Notes: generated by a model not told the origin, from the letters alone. A stretch of DNA of 64,000 nucleotides from Sabellastarte sp. h YS-2021 (GCA_964017235.1 OZ024930.1:24432614-24496613), one strand, 5' to 3'; shown: positions 34,401 to 55,299, counted from the first letter of the stretch. Made by a program: numbers and translations.

Positions 34401-36453
34401 CTGGAATACTGCAGTACAATAACCAGTGTAAAAGGGAGAAACCAGGAGAGTATCGGAACAGTGTTGATTACCATAGAACTAATTTCTGTTTGATGTTTAG
34501 TTTTAAAGTTTATCTCAGCAGAAGCATACCATAACATCAAAGTCTGTAGACTTATTCTCCATTAAATATCTACTAAATTGTTTGAATAATAAGTAAAATA
34601 AGTCACTATTTACCTAAAAATGTACTATCACTGACTATAAACAGTGAAATGTGTCTACAGTAAAGGTTACCTGTTAAAAGAAAAAAACTGCAATTTATAG
34701 CTAAAAATTTGCAATGCAACAAAATAGTAAGCAGAAGCTCTATAAATATATGTAATCTATATTGAAAACATATTTATAGGTTTTATAGTTTTAGAAATAT
34801 ATATGAAAAATCGTTTACACCAAATCTATCAAAAATGTATTGCCAAATATAATATGTATGATGTGTCCAGAAGGTCAATGTGAAACTCTCAGTGCAATAC
34901 AGAGTGCAATGCTCAGAGATGACGTAAAATATGAAAACTTCCCAAATACAAACACAAAACTATATATTAGGAATGAAAATGATTGTATAAGACAATAGAG
35001 GTGTTGTATTGTTCACCATTAGTGATCTACTTTTCTTGTATGTCCAATGACGGATTATTTTTTTTTTTTTACTTTTATTATGCACAACTTTGCTTCAATA
35101 GTAAGTAAAATAAGTCCATATTTATCAAAGAATACAAAACATAGCTGTGAAATGTATAAAAAGTTCCTGGTACCAGTAAATCTAAAAATTTCAATTTTTA
35201 ATCGGAGAGTTCTCCATTTCTAAATATATGTTAATGCCACAAAGACCAGTTGGAAGACGTATTAATATACCTCTCTCTTAACTATATGGCATATTTGCAG
35301 CTTTTATAATGTGTATGGCACTTGTTTATTTTTATAACATTATTTATCCATGGACAGGGGTGCTGGGGAATGAAAAAGAGAATTACCTGGTGACAGTTTC
35401 ACAAAAGGACTAAGCCCGGACTTAGACTTAACATAAAGAATTTTGCCTCAAACTATGTCTATGGTCTTAGACTTAGCGGACTTTACAAAGCGGACAATTC
35501 TAAGTGTTAGTTAAGTTGTGGTATCACGGCTACATCTGAGTGGGCTTAACATTTGTAAACAAAGACATAGATATGGCTACCAGAAATTTTTTCCACTTCA
35601 TAATGTGAAATGCTGGAAACAAATAAATAACAAACCACCTCCCTATATTAGTCTTTGGACATTTTTATATACCAACAAGGTTTTTCATTACAAAGCACCA
35701 TTGTTCCAAAGATAACATGTTTCCAACAAAAGAAACATGTCACCAGTAGCTTACTTTGTCTTGTATAAAGGGTCACAAAATGGTTATTTCCTCAGCATTG
35801 ACTAAGCTAAGTCACTCTTTATAAAAGCGTGGAAGCTCAAGACTTGTTTAAGACAAAAGGCTTAGATTTAAGTCCCAGACTTAACTTAAGTCTAAGGTAT
35901 TTTACGTCAAACACACTGGGACGTGAAAAATAAAAGGTGAATTGGAGATGTAGCACAGTGTTAAGTTCCAGGCGTGGTGCAAAGGCAAGGTCACTGGTTG
36001 GGCATTATAAGATATACTAGACATAGTCAAAGGTATATCCCGACTGGGATATTATTAGTTTAGTGCTAAATGCATCACAGAAGACATCAGTGGTTTGTCA
36101 CAAAGTTACAAAACTAAGTTCACAAGCATTGGTAGCCCAGTCTGAAGGTATCATTACAGTACAAACTACATCAGGGATGATCCTTCATTAGTTAATTATA
36201 ATAAACTGCAAGAAAAAGATTGTATCCATTTTAGGGCAATTTGTTTTAGAATTAATATTAAGTGGAATTTTCTGGCACTTAAGAATATAGCTATTATAGT
36301 CTTTTTTGTCACACGTTGTAGTGTTATGTATATTATTTATGGATGTGTTACTTGAATTCCCTTTTTACTTTTATTTCAGGTACTCAGAGTTTGTTTCAGG
36401 CACTATATCCAAACCAAGCTCAAGTTCCATACAGAAGTTCAAAACGTGTGTGA
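10427..36453 (+). CDS. Secreted SH3b + GHL10 (DUF187/YngK/DigH-like) glycosyl hydrolase, 11 coding exons
   Basis: Exons read by eye: 10427-10550, 19025-19146, 19953-20010, 20543-20704, 21470-21648, 25773-25921, 26069-26172, 30737-30840, 32851-33082, 34225-34392, 36380-36453 (TGA). All introns are GT-AG, every phase joins, and the total is 1476 nt (491 residues). Residues 1-17 form a signal peptide. About 27-100 resemble an SH3b module (VNVRG near 36, [15 protein letters not shown] at 77-91) with Cys at 29, 43, 65 and 99, probably disulfides. From about 108 the protein is GHL10-like: [15 protein letters not shown] (109-123), ARPVGDALY (156-164), VHVWLNPYR (204-212), [16 protein letters not shown] (266-281, acidic residues of the likely active site) and [10 protein letters not shown] (338-347). 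Bacterial relatives include YngK and E. coli DigH (YddW), which cuts denuded peptidoglycan glycan strands. Secretion and a peptidoglycan target are inference. AATAAA lies at 36537. An acceptor-like tttcag before the ATG suggests an upstream 5'UTR exon. Confidence 0.9.
11545..12690 (+). pseudogene. PIF/Harbinger transposase relic (DDE_Tnp_4)
   Basis: In the plus frame from 12092 the sequence reads [14 protein letters not shown], a stop where Trp is expected, then [19 protein letters not shown], another stop, and [39 protein letters not shown]. This is the HARBI1-type DDE core (IDGKH, NYKGFHS, LVDADYKF, GSxSDxQ). Upstream, 11795-11910 resembles the N-terminal helix region ([17 protein letters not shown]... 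RLTPDLQKQ). At least two stops and later frame loss make it dead. It sits in intron 1 of the GHL10 gene. Confidence 0.75.
13055..13225 (+). repeat. Three tandem copies of a ~62-bp unit with poly-G
   Basis: The unit GGTGGGAGGGTTTGAACCCT followed by CGACTTTAAG...TTTGGACATCGGCC-AAAGAGA occurs at about 13059, 13121 and 13185 (third copy shorter). In the third copy the G run has expanded to about 20 (13187-13206). The GGTTTGAACCC core resembles a tRNA B-box, so the unit may derive from a SINE head. Confidence 0.7.
14285..15249 (-). pseudogene. DIRS tyrosine recombinase, one frameshift before the nucleophile
   Basis: The N-terminal part (15249-14746) reads [20 protein letters not shown]. The catalytic part (from 14711) reads [23 protein letters not shown] and the intact box [14 protein letters not shown], then HGTW. 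A frameshift near 14365 moves the rest into another frame, where AVWAYITQ (with the probable catalytic Tyr) and a stop at 14287-14285 are found. The family recombines circular cDNA into the genome; this copy needs one correction there and others upstream, so it is inactive. Confidence 0.8.
15400..16970 (-). pseudogene. DIRS reverse transcriptase and RNase H, catalytic box mutated
   Basis: The connector reads [18 protein letters not shown]. The RT entry is [20 protein letters not shown] (about 16630-16570); a stop follows YYIR near 16475; then [19 protein letters not shown]. The catalytic box reads YMDG at 16285-16274 instead of the expected YxDD, so the second catalytic Asp is lost. RNase H starts at [12 protein letters not shown] (about 15820) and is cut by the SINE at 15647-15784; it resumes with [18 protein letters not shown] and [13 protein letters not shown]. 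Confidence 0.75.
15647..15784 (-). repeat. 5'-truncated SINE with 12-bp target-site duplication
   Basis: The copy has the tail (TTTATTT repeats) and the conserved 3' domain but stops before the tRNA-like head. CCTAGGCCCTGA flanks it at 15635-15646 and 15785-15796. It splits the RNase H of the DIRS element. 5' truncation plus a target duplication is the LINE-type insertion signature. Confidence 0.85.
16980..17224 (-). repeat. Full-length tRNA-derived SINE inside the DIRS element
   Basis: The tail (TTTATTTATTTATTGATTTA) is at the left, followed by GGGGTTTTACGTCGCTTTCA, the body, the B-box complement GGGGATCGAACCCC (17159-17172) and the A-box complement (CCACTCTGCCACCGTGG) at the right. CACGTTTTTA (left) and CACGTATTTA (right) may be a decayed target duplication. 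It separates the gag and RT parts of the DIRS element. Confidence 0.85.
17317..18369 (-). pseudogene. DIRS gag-like protein with Cys/His cluster
   Basis: The first 155 residues (18369-17902) are polar and basic, with an ordered N-terminal half ([32 protein letters not shown]). They end with [19 protein letters not shown] and [19 protein letters not shown], a CCCH/zinc-knuckle-like cluster typical of DIRS gag. The reading frame then breaks and continues in other frames at 17887-17651 and 17613-17317. Confidence 0.7.
20011..20170 (+). repeat. Small inverted/direct repeat in GHL10 intron 3
   Basis: AGGAGACTTTGTGAAACTGA and AGGAGGCTCTGTGAAACTGA lie about 90 bases apart, with CTTTGGTAAGGAGAG and CCTTTCCAAAGGAGG between them. 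This looks like the remnant of a short palindromic MITE. No coding content. Confidence 0.35.
20752..21030 (+). repeat. (GTAA)n microsatellite followed by a dispersed-repeat segment
   Basis: GTAAGTAAAGTAAGTAAG runs from about 20752 to 20795. It leads into CTTGTAAAGCGCCAAAATTG...CTCTAAGGCGCTGATG, which repeats the GGCGC/GCGCC core in inverted form, and on to GCTTATTCCACTCTGCGGGAGGAGC. It has the look of a widespread invertebrate repeat; the family is not named here. Confidence 0.45.
22233..22275. repeat. GC-rich stem-loop
   Basis: AGTGCCCCCTCCTGG (22233-22247) pairs with CCAGGAGGGGCCACT (22261-22275) at 14 of 15 positions, with a 13-base loop. It stands out in AT-rich intron sequence. Confidence 0.7.
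24640..25060 (+). pseudogene. 5' fragment of a non-LTR retrotransposon ORF with an NPGP motif
   Basis: A 104-residue frame from 24660 reads [21 protein letters not shown] short hydrophobic stretch ending in NPGP near the N-terminus is common in CR1-type and related LINE ORFs, and in 2A-like peptides. The endonuclease that should follow is not present, so this is a short fragment. The D-x-E residues that precede NPGP in active 2A peptides are replaced (VISL). Confidence 0.45.
27121..27730 (+). pseudogene. PIF/Harbinger DDE transposase, 5'-deleted, one stop
   Basis: The frame reads [86 protein letters not shown], then TAG at 27527-27529. It continues in the same frame with [18 protein letters not shown] to TAA at about 27730. 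The three acidic catalytic positions (DGKH, ADDAF, ENAFG) are all present. The N-terminal third is absent: the frame begins directly after MITE-like sequence. It is a deletion derivative with a nonsense mutation. Confidence 0.85.
27835..28325 (+). repeat. 39-bp minisatellite, open in frame on both strands
   Basis: The unit CAGACAAACCCAATGCC-GACAGAAGTCACCCAACAAA recurs about ten times with small changes. Because the period is a multiple of three, the plus strand reads a 13-residue repeat ([13 protein letters not shown]) and the minus strand reads [14 protein letters not shown]. These frames are products of the period, not evidence of a gene. Confidence 0.85.
28490..28665 (-). repeat. Inverted counterpart of the minisatellite
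   Basis: GTTGGGTTTGTCTGTTTTTTGG, GTTATGTTTGGTATTGGGTTTG and similar phrases are the reverse complement of the 39-bp array. The two arms enclose about 160 bases (28326-28490), so transcripts could fold into a long imperfect hairpin. Confidence 0.7.
29127..30228 (-). pseudogene. Harbinger-associated MADF/Myb-like protein remnant
   Basis: From 30228 a highly charged Glu/Arg repeat ([11 protein letters not shown]) runs into a frameshift. The frame from 30064 gives [40 protein letters not shown] and [18 protein letters not shown], a MADF/Myb-like DNA-binding module. Another frameshift near 29695 leads to a C-terminal part (29706-29392) ending [14 protein letters not shown]. Harbinger elements carry such a second protein to help the transposase. 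The frameshifts indicate decay. Confidence 0.7.
32480..32545. repeat. Hairpin in GHL10 intron 8
   Basis: TCTGATTGAGGTATTGTTTG and its partner CAAATCCAATCAGA (about 32491-32541) form an interrupted inverted repeat with TTTGATTATCAAA at the centre. No gene lies nearby in the intron. Confidence 0.5.
33200..33290 (+). repeat. SINE 3' domain fragment
   Basis: CAATATGACCCTGTCTGTTGAACGGAACATAACAACCCC matches the 3' domain of the window's SINEs (ATATGACCTGTACAGTGTTGAAAGCGACGTAAAACCCC in complement). The same domain occurs next to the tRNA-like sequence at 43200-43392. It sits in intron 9 just after the donor at 33083. Confidence 0.5.
35395..35915. repeat. TIR-bearing MITE-like repeat in GHL10 intron 10
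   Basis: The left end has ACTAAGCCCGGACTTAGACTTAA; the right end has GACTTAACTTAAGTCTAAGG in the opposite sense. The interior (about 35565-35745) matches 62750-62930 (ATATGGCT-AC...CTTTGG...ACAAGGTTTTTCATT...ATGTCACCA-TAG). It is therefore a dispersed family with at least two copies here, non-coding. Confidence 0.55.
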
Positions 36454-36536
36454 GTACCTAGGAAATACCTTGGGTACGGTAAAGACTTTGCATTCAATTG
36501 TTTGAAGTTGTAAAACAATGGTTGATGAAAACTGGA

Positions 36537-36542
36537 AATAAA
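36537..36542 (+). promoter_or_regulatory. Polyadenylation signal AATAAA of the GHL10 gene
   Basis: A canonical AATAAA hexamer lies 83 bases downstream of the TGA at 36451-36453, at a distance typical for a short 3'UTR. In an AT-rich genome a chance match is possible, but position and strand fit. Confidence 0.5.
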
Positions 36543-36543
36543 A

Positions 36544-38541
36544 TACCGTTTGCTTATAAAAAGCCATATTTATTCACCCAATGTCCATATAATCCTGGCA
36601 TTCTGTCATATTTAAGGCATGATTAATGCACAACATAAATTAGTCTACATACTACCTAAACAGCTACCTTGTAATAAATATGAAGAAGTATTTCTATTAG
36701 ATATATATATGAGACTTTTGATATTAAAACTGCAATATGAAATTATTGGACTTTCAACAATATTTTCATCAACAGGAATTTTAAATAGTTAAAATATCAG
36801 TATCAATTAACAGATCACTTATATTTGATTCACATTCTAAAAATATGCAAAACCCCACTAAAATCAACAATCTGAATGTGTTGAAAAGCTAACATGAATG
36901 TAACTTGATTCTAACCTATCCCTACCTATTAAAACTACACACTACTATAACTAATTCTTCAATCTATACTAGCTAAAGTTACATGTGGGCGTTTTCAACA
37001 TATGCAAATCAGTTTATTTTAGCAAAAATTATGCACATTATATCCACAATTGCAATTTATACTTTCTTAAATTTACAATAATTAGACTAGCTAATACTAT
37101 ATTTAATTAATTGCACAATTCCCAATTAACAGTATGATTATCTCCAGACATTATCTCAACATTTTTCTCACCTGTATCCAATATATTTATTTTAATTAGG
37201 TGTCTATTTAAAAGACATAAAAGTGTTAACAATCGTGATCAAGGTATTCTGCAGAAAATGAAGATGTGGGAAGAGGTCACATTTGAAGAGGTCACATTTG
37301 ATTATCTGATTACCACTTCATTCTGAGCAGTTGTAATTTTAAGCACCACGCACATTAATGAGTTACAAGTATGACTCATATAAGACAATATGATCTTTCA
37401 ATTAAGTTGGAGCTCAAATAATATACTTTGTATGTTCACACCGAGCAAAAATTTGTTTTAAAAAACTTGCATTAGTCTGTAAGGTATCGGCATATGTCAC
37501 AGGTCTCCATTTAAAATGAATGGAGTTTTTTTGTAGTTCAATGTTAAAAACAAGCTTCTCCAAATTCTTTGAGGCTTGTATTTGGATTTATCACATCAAA
37601 CTAGATCAGCTTGGTGTGTACAGACCTTAAGAATGTTATTGAGGTTTGAAATTCTTTTTAACATTTTATATCATCCTTGAAAAAAAGTCTATTGCACTTG
37701 TTCAGATTCTTATTCACCAAGTTGAGGGACAGTGCTGGTATATCTTGTTTCAAACAAAGCTATGTTACTACAGTCTCATTTAATTGTTTGATTGTTAGAA
37801 TACAGCCCTTTTTGAAACGTATCATATAAAGGCTGGTCCGAACCAGCAAAAATACAATACCAAAGAAAACAAAGCAATTTGTCGCCCATTTGAAACCATT
37901 TAAGTTACGGCTGACGGCTTCAGATATAAAATACTGGGTTACCGGTTACCGGATATGCAGCCACGCCGTTTGTTTATTTAATTAATTTTGTCAGAACCGG
38001 AGAAAAAACTCATGATTGCACCCAAAATACTATTTGATAGTAACTTAATACAAAATCCCTTTTATTTGAAGAAATTATGATTTTCTTTATTGGATCAGAA
38101 GGTAGCATTACATAGACATCCAATTTCAAATTATCTTAACTTTATTTCTGTACCAGTCTTAATGACTTTTACACCATTTTGTTCAGAGTGAAAAGGGTTT
38201 GAAAATTTGCATATGATATTGGATTGGATCATCTTTAGGATACAGGCATGATTTGGAAGCTGCTATGAGAGGCTAAAATATTTAAAACAATTATGGCCCA
38301 GACCGAAAACATAGTTATTTTGTGTAAACAAGGGTTTCTTTGCTCAGGGTTACATTACTCTGTGTGTTTACCAAGTTAGAACTTTATAGATTACATTGGC
38401 ACATTGCAACTTTAAGCAATAAATTTTTCACTTATTTTGGTATTCTTAATGTCACCCCATTCAACCATAAACTTTCATCTTAAAATTTCATCAAACATAT
38501 AAGTGTTACAGGCCCTTATAGTTTTCAACTCATTTGGCAGA
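36544..38541. other. Convergent intergenic region between GHL10 and alpha-tubulin
   Basis: The region is AT-rich. It should contain the tubulin 3'UTR at its right end, but no unambiguous polyadenylation signal could be fixed (TTTATT on the plus strand occurs near 38080 and 38150). No other feature is supported. Confidence 0.5.
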
Positions 38542-49767
<11,226 letters not shown>

Positions 49768-49960
49768 GTTGCGAAAAGATCCAAAGGTCTCTATGGTGCC
49801 TGGGTTTAGCTAAAGAATTAATGAATTTTAATCCACTCAGTTTTCCGGGCGAAGTCACATGTGATCTATTTGCGGTATGTTGTTGTTTTAATTTACAATT
49901 GGAGCTGGGTTGTACGCTTCCCGCGTTTCCCTCTCACTGAATCTGATACCTTTTCCTGAA
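49768..49960 (-). promoter_or_regulatory. Probable promoter/5'UTR region of the alpha-tubulin gene
   Basis: The sequence upstream of the tubulin ATG (to the right) is less AT-rich than its surroundings. It carries a CCAAT motif on the minus strand at 49902-49898, about 130 bases before the ATG, and a GC-rich patch (GAAACGCGGGAAGCG) near 49915-49935. No TATA box is obvious. This is placement by motif only; the start site is unknown. Confidence 0.35.
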
Positions 49961-52740
49961 AGATGGGAGAATTTATGTGGAGTTTGAAGTGGGGAGGGGA
50001 TGTTTTAAGGGGGATAAAGGAAACACCAAACAGATCAGAGGTCTAAAACAGGTGTTACAAAGTTTTACTGAGTGGAGATTTGAGGTTAAAGGATTTGAAA
50101 ATGGTTTGTACGTGTCTTTGGTGAGATTTATGAAATGATGGGTTGCTCTTCAAATGAATATTCCCGAGCCCCCATCCCCAATTATTTTAAAGTAATGCAA
50201 CTTTAGTTACTTAACTATGAGGAAAATATCAAGCTTTGATTAAAAGTTTAAAACAATTGATTTAGTAAAGGAATTTTACTTTTTTTCTGGTGAGCTTGCT
50301 AACTTGATGGAATTTATGCATTTATTTCTGATTTAAAGCAGTATATGTTTTATAATAAAAACATTACACTTCAGTGATGAATCAGTTAAATGGGCCGACT
50401 GAAATCAGATAGGCATGGCACTTTAACATTAAAACATTAAAAGTGAAACAGGCAGCTAGTAACAGCTACAGATACGCTATTCAGATCAATTAGTCAGTAG
50501 ATGCATATCATCATTCATTTTTAATTTGAATCTTATACGTTGGTACAATAACAGAATATAAGATGTTTGGGATACTTGTGTTATAACACTTTATCATTAT
50601 GTTAACTGAACATTTTGAGAAAACACAACCATCTCATGTAAAAAAAATTATGTGGACATATTGCTCATTATGAAGATATACATATTGATTATATACTATT
50701 AGTGAGCATTTATGTCTTGAGTAGTGACAGCATGTTGTTTGGCTACAAGTCACTTGCGACTAATCTTTATACTGTAATGACTTATTTTCATCGTGTTACA
50801 ACTCATTGTTGTGTTAGGACTAATCTTAGACAATTCTTCTGTAAAATGAAGCTGAGGAATATTGTGTCCAATGAGCCGATTAGTCATACACGTCTGCTGT
50901 TTAATCTTCTCTACTTTTCAATAATGATCGGGTGATATGTCTTATCTTTACAATTTGCCTGGAACAGGGCTTAAGACTATCTTTTTTTTTTTTGGTTGGT
51001 TGTAAGACTTGACAATCTGGACAAATCATTTCTTTTGTTAGTTATCCGGCCCTTTATTAACAAGATCGGTCGCACCAGCCTTCCAGGATTATAAATCGGG
51101 GAGATGTTACGATAAGTCCTGAAAATATAAATTTTGTAAAAGCTATTTCATTTAACAATAAACTGCATTTACTCCTGTTTTGAAATCGACTCTACTTAGC
51201 TTGAAAAGACGTGCACAGGTGAGTTAATTAACTAGAATTTTACTCAAAGGGAATAGAACTTTGGCAAAACAAAGAATCCCTGTAAGACATGAGTCAACAC
51301 ACTTCCCTCCCTGTAAGGGTGAGTCAGTTAAATACATATGCTACATACACTTAATTTACCATACAATTCCAGAAAATTGGATAGGTTTAAATTTCCCATT
51401 AGAAAGACCAAAAGAATAGTAACTAATTGTAACTAAATATCACACTCGGTGAGATTTGTAACACATGATTTGTGTTCAACTGGGCCAGACAAGTAAGGAC
51501 AAGCAGCCCAGATGAATTTGCAAACTTGTTTGTGTAATTATAATTTATTAAAAGAATAATAATAAATGAACCTTCAGACACGGTATGATGATAATGATAA
51601 TATGTATGAGTTACCAAATGTGATGGTTTAATCTTTCAAAAAACAACACATAATAAATTTCTCATAAAGGATACTAAATTTGAATTTCATATGATTAAGT
51701 AGCCAAGTCTATTAACAATGCATGATTATCCCTGGTGTGATCAATTTTTAGCAGAAATAGCACTGTTAAAAGGGAAATCGAGGCCAGGGAAGAGATTCTA
51801 AAGCCTTAAAAAGTTGTAGTTAAATAATTGAGGAAAATGATTTTCCCGGTTTTTCCAAAATTCCTTATTACGTGTGTTTGTGGAGGTCTGTGCTTGCCGA
51901 ATGCTCTTGTTTCCTACTATAATTTTTAGAGGGTTTTTTCTTCTGAGTAGGTGTGGTGTTTTATCATAGATGTGCATGCTGTCTCTGTTGTTAAAGCTGG
52001 AAACTTTTAAAACTACCATTTCAAAGTTTATTATGATTGTACATATGAAGTAATAAATGACAGATATTGTATATGATTTCTGCAAATGGTTCATATTTTC
52101 AGCTTTAACGGAATGTTAAAACTATTCTTTCAGGTCACATGTAATTATGTATGTGATAAAATTTCTTCTCTGGAACAAATACATGGAAAATAGAACAATT
52201 ACATTGTTGTTTATTGAAAGATTTTATTCAGAAATACTTATTTTTAAAAAAACTGGAGTTTTAGTCAAGCCTAAATATAAACAACGCCAAATTAACGGCG
52301 TTACTGCATTTAAAGCTGGTTACCTGAGCACATGGCAATTGTGTTTAAGGAAACTGGGGGAAACAACTGCTTTTCTGGTAAATTTGTTAAACAAGAACAT
52401 CAGTTCTAAACTTAGTGGCTTTGTACATAGTCTATCACAGGAAACTAACCATTTATTTCAAAGGCTGTTTTGTATTCTATATTAAGCTAAAATTAATTAA
52501 ATTGAATTAATACTTAATTTGTTGTAATTATATTTAATCAAACTAAATTACTGATTAATGTTTATAGGTTCTCATCTTTATTTGGCTTGGTCTAAACATA
52601 CAGAGACAACACTTCTGAGCAAGATACTCACGTGGTTTAAAAAGTAGAAACCAGAAACATAGAATATAGTTGAAAATGGTTAAGTTAAATTTGTTGTGTC
52701 TTTTTATTTCCCTTTAAACAGCTCATATAGACATACGATT
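49961..52740. other. Intergenic stretch upstream of tubulin, no gene seen
   Basis: AT-rich sequence with only short chance ORFs. Oligo-T and A-T runs are common. No splice-consistent coding exons and no clear repeat family were found. Confidence 0.4.
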
Positions 52741-52925
52741 GTGTGGGGGATGGGGGGGGGGGGGGGTCGTGTAGCTCGCCTTCTAACTCAGAGGTCATCT
52801 AAGCTCTGGACATTTACAGGCAATTTTAAAAGCTGTTCTCTAATGGTTTACAGTACGGAGTCTTCAGGTATACAACTACCCTCCATGATAAGACCTGTAC
52901 AATGTTTTTTCTTCAATAATAACAT
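52740..52925 (+). repeat. Poly-G run and degenerate SINE copy
   Basis: About 17 G residues (with one interruption) precede TCGTGTAGCTCGCCTTCTAACTC. Then GTTTACAGTACGGAGTCTTC, TACAACTACCCTCCATGATA and AGACCTGTACAATGTTTTTTC follow the body and 3' domain order of the SINE family. The tRNA head is mostly gone. Confidence 0.5.
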
Positions 52926-53120
52926 TTTATTTAAGTAATGCAAATAAGTAATGCAAATAATCCGTAAGGATAATTATTAAACTTAATGTTAAATAGCAAT
53001 GTATCCACATTTATAATACTATTTTTGCATTTTTTTACATATCCTGTTCTTGTTGCCGATTTCTGTGTGAAGTGATTCATGTGTTATGAATTTTTTTTTG
53101 CACGGCTTCTTCAGTAAGGT

Positions 53121-54305
53121 ATGGAAGAGTAGAAGGGCCAACATGACAAATTTTTTATCTTGATTTAGCAACTTAGTATCTTAATAAATTGAGATAGCTA
53201 AATTGATTTATCGACTTACTGACTCAATAAATCAACTTAGTTATCTTGATTTATCTACTTAGTATTTTGATGAATCAACCTAAGTGTCTTGATTTATCGA
53301 CTTACTAACTCGATAAATCAATTTTATCAATGTAACATATATGTTTCACCTTGAATTTCTTCACTCAAGGTCAATTGCCTGTTGACCAAATCACCCCCAT
53401 TTAATTGCCCCCCACGATAAAGCACTCTAGCAAAATTGGCCCCAGAAAATTACTGTACTCTCAAAAAGAGTATCATAAACAAAGATCACAAAGATTATGT
53501 GATAGGGACCAGAAACCATGACTTTGACCTAACATGTAATCTAGTAAAACCTTTATAGCACCACATGTCCAACAAGGCATTTTAAAATGTAATCTGCACT
53601 ATTGCCAATTATCACTTAAGAAGTTATATATGTAAGTGTCTAAACAAGTGTCTTAAGTGTCGTTTCATAAATAATCGCTAGCTCTAGCATCTGTCATCTG
53701 ATGCAGATTTATCACTATAAAAGTATTCTTACCGTATTACTTTTTATTGCTTTTAACTTTCGGTACAGTTTGCAGGTGCCCAGTTTTAAGTCAGCCAAAT
53801 TGCTGAGAGCTGATTTGGCAAAGGGCAAATTGTCCAGCTCCCTGTTTATGTGTACTTATAATACCCTGTATCTCCTTTGATATGTAGATGTAAAAACTAT
53901 TGGTAATCATGTGACCTAAATCTTTATGTAGGTTTACATTTGACCTTGGTCGCCTCCTTCAAGCCCTATTATAGTCGTTGATACTTATAATGCCTATGGA
54001 TCCTTTATAATTGGTACAAGAGGTTTGTGATGTGAAAACAGCTTATATCAAACCACATTGTATGAATGCTTTAGTGGGGTCATGTTTGACCTTGGACCCT
54101 ACTTTCAAGGTCTAATGTGGTCCTTCATACTTTTAATGCTCTGCAGCTAATTTATAGAGTTAGTAAGTTGATAAATCAAGATAGCTAAGTCAATTTATTA
54201 AGATACTAAGTCGATAAATCGATATACCTAAGTCAATTTATCGATTAGTAAGCAGATAAATCAAAATGTAAAAAAACTTACATGTTGGCCCTTCTACTCT
54301 TCCAT
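53121..54305. mobile_element. 1185-bp DNA transposon with long TIRs and 8-bp target duplication
   Basis: AGTAAGGT flanks the element at 53113-53120 and 54306-54313. The ends read ATGGAAGAGTAGAAGGGCCA and its exact complement. Beyond them each arm carries about 150-200 bases of a short, partly palindromic repeat (CGATAAATCA-ACTTAGTATCTTGATTTAT and variants) in opposite sense. The centre (53340-54140) is non-coding. An 8-bp duplication fits hAT, P or Merlin; the ends do not identify which. Confidence 0.85.
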
Positions 54306-54518
54306 AGTAAGGTGAGGGAATCAGTAACCAAGTCTTTAACAAGTTTTGCATTTAATTACTTGACTCTCAACTCTGTTGTCGAGGATTCCAACATGCATTA
54401 ATAACCTGTTCTATTAAAACCTTAGCTGTCGAATGAGAGATAAAACCATATAATTTGACCTCAGAAGGCAATACTAAACCAAAAGAGCAGTAACTAACAA
54501 TGCATTTCTAAATCGGAT

Positions 54519-55196
54519 TTGGAAAAAGATCACAAAATTACTATGTCTGACATTATCTACAACCAGATTGTCAGTGCTTTGGCATTTCAAATAAAGAAGT
54601 TTTTGAAAGTAAAAAATGATTGTTTTATTCTCAAGTATATAAACATACCAAATCAATGTATAAGTGATATAGGTAAAGTTAAGAGTTCACATGTTAATGC
54701 TTATTTCAGTGCAAAACTGTATTCAACTCCAATAAGTCAAAATAAATGGATAGAATTTTATCCATTTCTAGAAGGTTTTGATTGGAGGCACATTTATACC
54801 TTGCCTTTTAGATCAGTTTTAGATACCTATCTGATTGTACTACAGTATAAAATTTTACATAGAGTTTTTGCATGTAACTATAAGTTGTTTGTTTGGAAAA
54901 TTAAAAACACACCTAATTGTGACTATTGTGGTCAAATTGATAACTTGGAGCACTTCTTTTTCTATTGTCCAGATACATACCATTTCTGGGATCAAATCCG
55001 TACCTGGTTTGTAAAATTTGAAATCCATAACATAAATTTAACAGTTCTTGAAGTGCTTTTTGGCCTTGTAAATTTGCAACCTAAATTATACTTCCTTGTT
55101 AACTATGTTGTACTTGTTACAAAATCCTATATACATAACTGCAAGAAAAATAATAAAAATTTACTTTTCAAAATATTTTTAAAAGAATTAAAATAG
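54519..55196 (+). CDS. 3' end of an L1/Tx1-like LINE ORF2 (C-terminal zinc-finger region)
   Basis: A 225-residue open frame ends at TAG/TAA near 55196. Its C-terminal half has LQYKILHRVFACNYKLFVWK followed by a C-x2-C-x7-H-x4-C box (CDYCGQIDNLEHFFFYC) and HFWDQIRTWF. This is the zf-RVT region that closes ORF2 of L1/Tx1-type elements, and the reading frame has no stop. The reverse transcriptase and endonuclease are absent (5' truncation). The 3'UTR probably continues to about 55290 (GGGGCCTACATCAATGCAGG). Confidence 0.75.
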   Translation: MEKDHKITMSDIIYNQIVSALAFQIKKFLKVKNDCFILKYINIPNQCISDIGKVKSSHVNAYFSAKLYSTPISQNKWIEFYPFLEGFDWRHIYTLPFRSVLDTYLIVLQYKILHRVFACNYKLFVWKIKNTPNCDYCGQIDNLEHFFFYCPDTYHFWDQIRTWFVKFEIHNINLTVLEVLFGLVNLQPKLYFLVNYVVLVTKSYIHNCKKNNKNLLFKIFLKELK

Positions 55197-55299
55197 AAAC
55201 TTAAACTTGAAGAAGGGGCCTACATCAATGCAGGTCGGCCTCAGGTTTATAGTGACAGGTTTGCTCTTATGAATGACATGCTTGTTTAATTAAGCTCAG

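Noticed and set aside
52147-52485. 112-residue plus-strand ORF
   Set aside because: Low-complexity, AT-driven composition with no motif, splice site or neighbour to support it.
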